Part shown: positions 6,694 to 11,964 of the stretch, piece after piece
Numbering within the stretch: the first letter of the stretch is position 1
Layout: every line of letters starts with the position of its first letter
Origin: an uncultured Rubrivivax sp.
GTDB taxonomy: Bacteria > Pseudomonadota > Gammaproteobacteria > Burkholderiales > Burkholderiaceae_C
DNA: 11,964 nucleotides
Reading direction: 5' to 3'
Assembly (NCBI GenBank): GCA_937967345.1
Contig: CALBTN010000340.1
Location: forward strand, 1-11,964
The notes under the pieces: generated by a model
The model's database searches: none
Seen by the model: the letters and a program-made list of their open reading frames with translations, nothing else
Told to the model about the DNA's origin: nothing
Program-made: the position numbers and the translations under genes

Positions 6694-9600
6694 TCAGTGC
6701 CGCACGCCGAGAATCGCCCGAAGCGATTGCATGAAGCGCGCCAAGTCCAGCGGCTTGGTCCAGTAGTCGGCAAAGCCGGCCTGCAGTGCGCGCTGGATGT
6801 CGCCGGGCATCGCGTTGGCCGACACCGCGATGCAGCGGATGGCGGCGGTGGCAGCGTCGGCGCGCAGCCGGCGCAGCACCTCGAGGCCGTCGATGTCGGG
6901 CAACTGCATGTCGACCAGGATCAGCTCGGGCAGCGCCTCGCGCGCCATGCGCACGCCGTCCAGGCCGTTGCTGGCGGTGTGCAGGCGCACATCCGCGTGC
7001 TGGCCCAGCAGCTCCTGCACGATCAGCAGGTTCACCGGGTTGTCCTCGATGTACAGCAGCGCTGCTGCGCCATGGCGCTCGGACGGCCGGCTTGGCGGTG
7101 CGATGCTGGCAGCCGCGTGCCGTTCGGCGCGGGCCTGGCTGGGCGCGCCGTCGGGCAGCGTGACGTCGAACACGCTGCCTTGGCCAGGCGTGCTGCTCGC
7201 GTGCAGGCTGCCGCCCATGCGCTCGACCAGCGCCTTGACGATGCCCAGGCCGATGCCGGTGCCTTCGATGCCCTCGTGCTCGGCGCCCAGGCGGTTGAAC
7301 GGCTCGAAGGCCTGCTGCAACTGCGCCGCATCCATGCCGCGGCCGCTGTCGCTGACGCGCAGCAGCACGGTGCCGGGGCCGGGGTGCGATTCGACCGTGA
7401 CCTGGCCGCCTTCGCGGTTGTACTTGACCGCGTTGGTCAGCAGGTTCAGCAGCACCTGGCGCAAGCGCGTGGTGTCGGCCAGCGCGACGCCGGCTTCCAC
7501 CCGGTTGTGCAGCGCCACCTTGCGTTGCTGCGCGTTGGCTGCCACCAGCGGCAGCGTCTCGGCCAGCAGCTGTGCCAGCACCACCGGCTGCGAGCGGATG
7601 CTCAGCTCGCCGCCTTCGATGCTGGACAGCTCGAGCACGTCATCGATCAGCGACAGCAGGTGCTGGCCGGCGCGCTGAATCTGTTCCAGCCGGCGGCGGC
7701 GGGTCTCGCCCGGCACCGTCGGGGCGTCGCCGAGCAGCAGTTGCGTGAAACCCAGCACTGCGTTCAGCGGCGTGCGCAGCTCGTGGCTCATGCGCGACAT
7801 GAACTGCGACTTGGCGCGGCTTTCGCGCTCGGCGCGCAGCTTCTCCTCGTGCGCGATCTGCGCCTGGCGCGCGTCGGTGATGTCCCAGTTGATGCCGATG
7901 CGCCGTGTTGGCTGGCCGTGCTCGTCGCGCACCGCGACCGAGCGCGACGCGAGCAGCCGCCACTGGCCGTCGGGCCAGCGCACGCGGTATTCCAGGTACG
8001 ACGCTCGCGCCTCGAGGGTGGCCTGCATCAGCTCGTGCAGGGTGGCGTCGCGGTCGTCGGGGTGGACCAGCGCCATGCGCTCGTCCACGCTCAGCGGCTG
8101 CGGCCGCGGCTGCAGGCCGCGCAGCCGCCACATCTGCTCGTCCCAGTACGGCTGGCCGCTCAGCAGGTCCTGCTCCCAGGTGCCCATGCCGGCGCCGCGC
8201 GTGGCCAGCGCGGCGCGCTCGCTGGCGCGGTGCAGCGCGGTCTCGGCCGCATGGCGCTCGGTCACATCGACCAATACGCCGTAAAAGTCGTGCCGGCCCG
8301 GCGGACCTTCGAGCCGCGAATAACTCAGCAGGTGGCGCGTCGCGCCGTCACTGCGCACGATGCGCAGTTCCTGCTCGAGGGTGGGACCGCCGCTCTTGGC
8401 CCACTGGCGGTAGCGCTGGCGTACCGCGTCGCGGTCGCCCGGGTGCACGAAGCGCCGCAGCCACTCGGCGGTGGACGGCGCGCTGCCACCCGCGGGCAGG
8501 CCGTGCAAGGCGAAGGTCTGGTCGCTCCAGCGCGCTGCAGCGGTATCGGCGAGCACGCTCCAGTAGCCGATGCCGGCGGCGTGAGCGGTCAGCTCGAACT
8601 GGCGCACCAGTTCGGTCTCGCGCTGGGTGGCGTGTACCCGCTCGCTGATGTCCAGGCCCACGCCCAGCAGCGCCACCGGCTGCCCTTGGGCGTCGCGCTG
8701 CGCGATGCGCCGGGTCAGCACGTGGCGCCAGCCGCCGTCGGCGTGGCGGAAGCGGATCTGCGCGTCCACCGGCATGCGGCTGCCCAGCGCCTGCTCGGTC
8801 GCGCTGCGCAACGCGGCGTGGTCATCCGCATGCACCAGCTCGCGCAACTGGGCGCTGCTGAGGTCGGCGCAGCCTTCGGGCAGCCCGAGCTCGAAGGCAC
8901 GCTCGGTGATGCGCACGCGGTCGCTGTGCAGCTCGTGCCTGAAGACGATCACGTGGGCCAGTGTCAGCGCCAGGTTCAGCTGCTCGGCGGCCTCGGCGTC
9001 GGACCGTGCACGCGCCAGCGCCTCGGTGTCGTCGACGACGATGCCCAGCGCGCGCTCGGGCGTGCCTTGCGTACCGTTCTTCACCAGCCATTGCGAGTGC
9101 AACTGGCGCACCACGCCGTCGCTGCCGCGCACGCGGTAGCGGTGCGCGTAGCTGCCGGCGTGGCGGATCGACTCGCGGAAGGTCCAGCGCAGCAAGGCGC
9201 GGTCTTCCTCGACCACCGACTGCGTGGCCTGGTCGAAGCCGGGCGCGCCGTCGCTTTCGGCCAGACCCCAGATGCGGTGCATGTGGTGATCCCACCACCC
9301 CTGCAGCGTGCGGGTGTCGCGCTCCCAGACCGCGAGCCGACCGAAGTCTTGCGCCAGATCGAGCAACTCGCTCAGCCGCGCGGCCTCGGCGGCTTGCCGG
9401 CGCTGCTCGTCCGCCGCTTGCCAGTGCACCGCGCGCCGGCCGTCGGCCAGCGTCCCGAGCTGTGCGCGCCACCAGCGCGTGGCGATGCGCACGTCGCCGA
9501 GCGGCCCGGCCTGCGCGCTGCGCAGTGCCTGCTGCAAGCGCTGCGCATCGTCGGCTTCGAGGCGCAGCAGTTGCGCCAGGGGCTGGCCGCGCGCGGTGGC

Positions 9601-9780
9601 GGCGTCAGCGCCGGTCAGGTCCAGCAGCGCCGGGTTGCACCATTCGACCCGGCCCAGCCCGTCGCACAGCGCGATCGGCGTGGGCGCACGGTGCAGCAAG
9701 GCAATGGCGGTGGCGGGCTCGAGCCCGACGGTTGGCGCAGCTGCCAACACCTCGGGCTCGATACTGGCGGTGTCGGACAT
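6694..9780 (-). CDS. Hybrid sensor histidine kinase/response regulator with about five PAS domains
   Basis: This 1028-residue protein is a two-component hybrid kinase. Approximate domains are a degenerate PAS at 22-125, four further PAS/PAC (PAS_3-like) units at 135-253, 262-380, 391-510 and 515-636, HisKA at 655-722, HATPase_c at 765-877, and a receiver at 907-1022. The phospho-accepting H666 sits in MSHELRTPLNAVLGF. The ATP site has N783 in LLTNAVKYN, the G1 box DSGRGMD (811-817) and the G2 box GTGIGLG (840-846). The receiver has E912/D913, phospho-acceptor D957 (ILVDMQLPDIDG), S987 and K1009. No membrane segment or signal peptide is visible, so sensing is cytoplasmic and depends on the PAS domains, whose ligands cannot be predicted. 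There is no Hpt or DNA-binding output and no partner regulator in this window. A phosphorelay would use proteins encoded elsewhere. ATG 9780 was chosen, and an in-frame TTG lies at 9795. Neither has a clear Shine-Dalgarno. It may be cotranscribed with the small gene upstream. Confidence 0.95.
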   Translation of the reverse strand: MSDTASIEPEVLAAAPTVGLEPATAIALLHRAPTPIALCDGLGRVEWCNPALLDLTGADAATARGQPLAQLLRLEADDAQRLQQALRSAQAGPLGDVRIATRWWRAQLGTLADGRRAVHWQAADEQRRQAAEAARLSELLDLAQDFGRLAVWERDTRTLQGWWDHHMHRIWGLAESDGAPGFDQATQSVVEEDRALLRWTFRESIRHAGSYAHRYRVRGSDGVVRQLHSQWLVKNGTQGTPERALGIVVDDTEALARARSDAEAAEQLNLALTLAHVIVFRHELHSDRVRITERAFELGLPEGCADLSSAQLRELVHADDHAALRSATEQALGSRMPVDAQIRFRHADGGWRHVLTRRIAQRDAQGQPVALLGVGLDISERVHATQRETELVRQFELTAHAAGIGYWSVLADTAAARWSDQTFALHGLPAGGSAPSTAEWLRRFVHPGDRDAVRQRYRQWAKSGGPTLEQELRIVRSDGATRHLLSYSRLEGPPGRHDFYGVLVDVTERHAAETALHRASERAALATRGAGMGTWEQDLLSGQPYWDEQMWRLRGLQPRPQPLSVDERMALVHPDDRDATLHELMQATLEARASYLEYRVRWPDGQWRLLASRSVAVRDEHGQPTRRIGINWDITDARQAQIAHEEKLRAERESRAKSQFMSRMSHELRTPLNAVLGFTQLLLGDAPTVPGETRRRRLEQIQRAGQHLLSLIDDVLELSSIEGGELSIRSQPVVLAQLLAETLPLVAANAQQRKVALHNRVEAGVALADTTRLRQVLLNLLTNAVKYNREGGQVTVESHPGPGTVLLRVSDSGRGMDAAQLQQAFEPFNRLGAEHEGIEGTGIGLGIVKALVERMGGSLHASSTPGQGSVFDVTLPDGAPSQARAERHAAASIAPPSRPSERHGAAALLYIEDNPVNLLIVQELLGQHADVRLHTASNGLDGVRMAREALPELILVDMQLPDIDGLEVLRRLRADAATAAIRCIAVSANAMPGDIQRALQAGFADYWTKPLDLARFMQSLRAILGVRH

Positions 9781-9861
9781 CGAGTCGGTGCGCAATCAGC
9801 GCGCAGTCTAGGCGAGGCTTGCGTTTGCGCCGTGGTGCCGACTGTGATTGTCGTGGCGGCC

Positions 9862-9872
9862 TGCACGGTGCA
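9862..9872. repeat. Short perfect dyad upstream of the kinase gene
   Basis: TGCAC-G-GTGCA is a perfect 5-bp inverted repeat with a one-base centre. It lies in the 114-base gap between the kinase start (9780) and the stop of the small gene (9895), both on the minus strand. It could be a regulator half-site pair for the kinase promoter. It is short enough to occur by chance in GC-rich DNA. No convincing -35/-10 pair was found beside it. Confidence 0.2.
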
Positions 9873-9894
9873 CGCGCAACTGCCGCCCCTGTGC

Positions 9895-10119
9895 CTAGCG
9901 TGCGTTGGCGTCGATGCGTGCGCGCAGCTTGCCCGCAACCTGGCGCACCGCGGCGTTGGTCGAGCGCTCGGCGGCCAGCAGGCACTCGTGCGCGTAATCG
10001 GGGTCGGACTGCAGCTTTTCGACGTGCACGTGCAGCCCCTCGGCGGCGAGCAACCATTTCAGCTCGACGATGTCGACCAGCCGCAACGCGCCGTGCTCGG
10101 TCAATGTGCTTGCGTTCAT
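9895..10119 (-). CDS. Small uncharacterised protein, 74 residues
   Basis: I do not recognise a named family. The predicted product is soluble, largely helical and charged, with no signal peptide, membrane segment or cysteine-pair metal motif. Its features include LRLVDIVELKWLLAAEGLHVHVEKLQSDPDYAHECLL across residues 12-48, and a basic C-terminal helix with VRQVAGKLRARIDANAR. The codon pattern resembles that of its neighbours, with strong GC at third positions, and the protein does not look like a chance out-of-frame reading: residue use is balanced and not dominated by Arg/Ala/Pro. I have an impression of similar short proteins with a VDIVE-KWL-AGEG core in other Burkholderiales, but cannot confirm it. 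ATG 10119 was chosen. The longer upstream extension of the frame to 10332 runs into the dioxygenase gene and is low complexity. It lies upstream of the kinase on the same strand, 114 bases away, and is divergent from the dioxygenase gene. Confidence 0.75.
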   Translation of the reverse strand: MNASTLTEHGALRLVDIVELKWLLAAEGLHVHVEKLQSDPDYAHECLLAAERSTNAAVRQVAGKLRARIDANAR

Positions 10120-10137
10120 GGGGTGGCTATGTAATCC

Positions 10138-10190
10138 CGCTGGACCTTCAAACAGCTTAACGCTGGACCGGTAACGCCGGCTGACGCCGA
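10138..10190. promoter_or_regulatory. Cluster of short direct repeats in the divergent promoter region, possible operator
   Basis: Between the small gene (start 10119, minus) and the dioxygenase gene (start 10230, plus) the 9-mer CGCTGGACC occurs exactly twice, at 10138-10146 and 10161-10169, a period of 23 bases (about two helical turns). A second family overlaps it: TAACGCTGG at 10158-10166, TAACGCCGG at 10172-10180 and the weaker TGACGCCGA at 10182-10190. The core ACGCCG at 10174 and 10184 is exactly 10 bases apart. Such phased repeats are what a regulator that binds in tandem would use. No regulator gene is adjacent and no confident -35/-10 pair is visible, so this is a candidate site only. 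Confidence 0.35.
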
Positions 10191-10197
10191 CTAGAGT

Positions 10198-10213
10198 GAG
10201 CGCCCCAGCGCTC
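10198..10213 (+). other. Small hairpin just upstream of the dioxygenase start
   Basis: GAGCGC (10198-10203), loop CCCA and GCGCTC (10208-10213) form a perfect 6-bp stem ending 16 bases before the ATG at 10230. No Shine-Dalgarno sequence is seen between the stem and the start. If it lies within the transcript it could modulate translation initiation, but short GC stems are common in this kind of genome. Confidence 0.25.
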
Positions 10214-10229
10214 GAACGACAATTGCGGC

Positions 10230-10991
10230 ATGGGAACCCTGTCGGTGAAGCCACCGTCCGCTCCTGCCACCTCGGCGGGCCTCGATGCTCAACTGCATGC
10301 AGCAGGATATGCGGTGCTCGATACCGCGTCATTCGTCCGAATGAACGATGTTGCGCTGCAGCAACTACAGCAGTGGGATCACTTCTGGAGCGACCTGCCG
10401 CCCGATGCCCACCTGCGCGACGGCGGGCGCTACCGGCATCGCCGCCATGGCAGTTTCGTGGTCGAAGGCGATGTACTGACGCTGGTGGCGCACCGTGCCC
10501 ATTGGCAGCCGGTGCAATACAACGCGCTGCATGGCGGTATCGAACGCTGGTTCGAGCCGCTGCCCGATGCGCTGATGGCTGACCCGACCTGGGCGCGAAT
10601 GCTGCTTGCGTTGGCGGATTGCGCCAGCCGGCTGCGCGGCGCGCGGCGCTGGTTCGTCGAGGCGCACCAGTTTCGTATCGACACCGGCGCCGACGGCATC
10701 GGCCGCCCCACGCCCGAGGGCGCGCACCGCGACGGCGTCGATCTGGTGGCGGTGATCCTGGTGGCGCGCCACAACGTCAAGGGCGGCGAGACGCGGGTGT
10801 TCGATGCGCGCGGCCCGCACGGCTTGCGCTTCACGCTGGACGAGCCGTGGAGCGCGCTGCTGCTCGACGACGAGCGCGTGATCCACGAGACCACGCCGAT
10901 CCAGCCGCTGGACGCCGCGCGGCCGGCGTACCGCGACACGCTGGTGCTGACCTACCGCGGCGGCGGCTTTCAGCAAGCGGGGCAGCCGTGA
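10230..10991 (+). CDS. 2-oxoglutarate/Fe(II)-dependent dioxygenase family protein (PF10014, amino acid hydroxylase type)
   Basis: This 253-residue protein resembles the 2OG-Fe dioxygenase family that includes bacterial L-isoleucine dioxygenase, which hydroxylates the side chain of free isoleucine using oxygen and 2-oxoglutarate. The iron-binding HxD...H triad is visible as H166 and D168 in EGAHRDGVD and H219 in RVIHETTPI. R235 in AYRDTLVLTYR is the likely 2-oxoglutarate carboxylate contact (R243 is a weaker candidate). EAHQFRID (144-151) and HNVKGGETRVFD (181-192) are family-like strands. The first ~20 residues are low complexity and variable. It has no signal peptide, so it is cytoplasmic. 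ATG 10230 gives the full family length, although no Shine-Dalgarno is present. The last four bases overlap the start of the PLP lyase gene (GTGA), implying coupled translation and a shared pathway. Divergent repeats upstream may control it. The substrate is unknown: isoleucine, leucine, aspartate-like or another amino acid are all open. Confidence 0.9.
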   Translation: MGTLSVKPPSAPATSAGLDAQLHAAGYAVLDTASFVRMNDVALQQLQQWDHFWSDLPPDAHLRDGGRYRHRRHGSFVVEGDVLTLVAHRAHWQPVQYNALHGGIERWFEPLPDALMADPTWARMLLALADCASRLRGARRWFVEAHQFRIDTGADGIGRPTPEGAHRDGVDLVAVILVARHNVKGGETRVFDARGPHGLRFTLDEPWSALLLDDERVIHETTPIQPLDAARPAYRDTLVLTYRGGGFQQAGQP

Positions 10992-11962
10992 GTCTGGCGA
11001 TCGGCTTCGACGACGTGCGCCAGGCCGCCCAGCGCCTGGCGGGGGTCGCGCACCGCACACCCGTGTTGCGGTCGCGCCAGGCCGACGAGCGCAGCGGCGC
11101 GAGCGTGTTCTTCAAGTGCGAGAACCTGCAGCGCATGGGCGCGTTCAAGTTCCGTGGCGCCTACAACGCGCTCGCCCGCTTCACGCCCGAACAACGGCGC
11201 GCCGGCGCGATCGCGTTCTCGTCGGGCAACCATGCGCAGGCGGTGGCGCTGGCCGCGCGCTTGTTGGACATGCGCTCGGTGATCGTGATGCCGCAAGACG
11301 CGCCGCAGAGCAAGCTGGACGCCACCCGCGGCTACCAGCAGGGCATGGCAGGCAGCGAGGTCGTGCTCTACGACCGCTACCGCGAAGACCGCGAAGCGCT
11401 GTGCCGGCAACTGGCCGACGAACGCGGCATGACGATGGTTCCGCCCTTCGACCACCCGGACGTGATGGCCGGGCAGGGCACCGCCGCGCTCGAGCTGATC
11501 GAGGACGCGGGCGCGCTCGATGCGCTGCTGGTGTGCGTGGGCGGCGGCGGGCTGATCGCCGGTTGCGCGGTGGCGGCCAAGCAACTGCTGCCCGGGGTGG
11601 CGGTCTGGGGCGTCGAGCCCGAGGCCGGCAACGACACCCAGCTGAGCCTGCAGCGTGGCCAGATCGTGCGCATCGACACGCCGCAGACCATCGCCGACGG
11701 CGCGCAGACGCAATCCAGTGGCCAGCTCAGCTTCCCGGTGATCCAGGCCCTGGTGGCCGGCGTGCTGACGGTCAGCGATGCGCAGCTGGTGCAGACGATG
11801 CGCTTCTTCGCGTCGCGCATGAAGCTGGTGGTCGAGCCCACCGGCTGCCTGGCCGCGGCAGCGCTGCTCGAGGGCGCGATCGACCTGCGCGGCCAGCGGG
11901 TGGGCGTGATCGTCAGCGGCGGCAATGTCGATCTGCCGCGCCTTGCCGCATTGCTGGCCTGA
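10988..11962 (+). CDS. PLP-dependent threonine/serine dehydratase family protein, possibly threo-3-hydroxyaspartate ammonia-lyase
   Basis: This 324-residue fold-type II PLP enzyme belongs to the family of catabolic threonine dehydratase, serine racemase and threo-3-hydroxyaspartate ammonia-lyase. These enzymes remove water and ammonia from beta-hydroxy amino acids to give 2-oxo acids. K54 in GAFKFRGA is the Schiff-base lysine, and S79 in FSSGNHAQAV is the likely second acid/base. GGGGLIAG (185-192) cradles the phosphate. E210 and D216 in the GVEPEAGNDT stretch match the divalent-metal site of serine racemase. S310 in VSGGNVD contacts the pyridine nitrogen. There is no C-terminal ACT domain, so it is not biosynthetic IlvA. 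The FFKCENLQRMGAFKFRGAYNAL segment is reminiscent of hydroxyaspartate lyases, but the substrate cannot be settled by eye. After ATRGY (residue 116) there seem to be about five more residues than usual before EVVLYDR. The start is GTG 10988, overlapping the dioxygenase stop in GTGA. The gene ends two bases before the window edge. Confidence 0.93.
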   Translation: MSLAIGFDDVRQAAQRLAGVAHRTPVLRSRQADERSGASVFFKCENLQRMGAFKFRGAYNALARFTPEQRRAGAIAFSSGNHAQAVALAARLLDMRSVIVMPQDAPQSKLDATRGYQQGMAGSEVVLYDRYREDREALCRQLADERGMTMVPPFDHPDVMAGQGTAALELIEDAGALDALLVCVGGGGLIAGCAVAAKQLLPGVAVWGVEPEAGNDTQLSLQRGQIVRIDTPQTIADGAQTQSSGQLSFPVIQALVAGVLTVSDAQLVQTMRFFASRMKLVVEPTGCLAAAALLEGAIDLRGQRVGVIVSGGNVDLPRLAALLA

Positions 11963-11964
11963 GA

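Noticed and set aside
4518..6773. A 751-codon open frame on the minus strand opposite the oligopeptidase.
   Set aside because: Low-complexity residue use and no motifs. The plus strand here encodes a complete M3 peptidase with its zinc site.
9780..9795. TTG 9795 as the kinase start.
   Set aside because: In frame and only five codons upstream, but a rarer start without a better Shine-Dalgarno. ATG 9780 is preferred, although not proven.
6658..10134. A 1158-codon open frame on the plus strand opposite the hybrid kinase.
   Set aside because: It mirrors the kinase gene. Its translation is dominated by Arg, Ala, Gln, His and Val with no domain motifs. Long antisense open frames are expected in very GC-rich DNA because stop codons are AT-rich.
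10988..11962. Assignment of the PLP enzyme as biosynthetic threonine deaminase IlvA.
   Set aside because: The protein is 324 residues and lacks the C-terminal ACT-like regulatory domain. It matches the short catabolic/serine racemase/hydroxyaspartate lyase group.
1..11964. CRISPR arrays, insertion sequences, tRNA/rRNA genes and riboswitches.
   Set aside because: No regularly spaced repeats, terminal inverted repeats flanking a transposase, tRNA-like cloverleaf or recognisable riboswitch core was seen. All gaps between genes are short (about 115 bases or less).

Overview
The window is very GC-rich and gene-dense, with gaps of at most about 115 bases. It looks like the chromosome of a betaproteobacterium of the order Burkholderiales. 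The evidence is a Bug/TctC-type solute-binding protein, a XerD close to the proteobacterial type, an oligopeptidase A, and a hybrid kinase with many PAS domains. The genus cannot be fixed from the sequence alone, but the Leptothrix/Rubrivivax/Ideonella side of the order would fit. I see no insertion sequence, phage gene, CRISPR array, tRNA or rRNA. It reads as ordinary chromosome with a few accessory-looking pairings.

Layout, left to right. (1) The 3' end of a Bug-family binding protein (+), then a stretch with two hairpins, then xerD (+), the site-specific recombinase that resolves chromosome dimers. (2) A three-gene minus-strand cluster converging on xerD. In transcription order it encodes a double-hotdog acyl-CoA thioesterase-like protein, a DUF455 ferritin-like di-iron protein and an MlrC/M81 metallopeptidase-like protein. 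Spacing is tight (the first two genes nearly touch, the last two are 32 bases apart), so one transcript is likely. (3) Divergent from this cluster, an M3 oligopeptidase (prlC/opdA type, +). (4) Converging on it, a 1028-residue hybrid sensor histidine kinase with about five PAS domains (-), preceded by a 74-residue uncharacterised protein on the same strand. (5) Divergent from the small gene, a two-gene plus-strand unit. It encodes a 2-oxoglutarate/Fe(II) dioxygenase of the amino-acid-hydroxylase type and, overlapping it by four bases (GTGA), a PLP-dependent threonine/serine/hydroxyaspartate dehydratase whose stop codon lies two bases from the window end.

The most interesting combination is the last pair. 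A dioxygenase whose relatives hydroxylate free aliphatic amino acids is translationally coupled to a lyase whose family removes ammonia from beta-hydroxy amino acids. This suggests, but does not prove, a hydroxylate-then-deaminate route for an amino acid. The roughly 110-base region in front of the pair carries several short repeated elements that could be an operator. The PAS hybrid kinase has no membrane segment and no partner regulator here, so it probably senses a cytoplasmic signal and passes phosphate to a protein encoded elsewhere.
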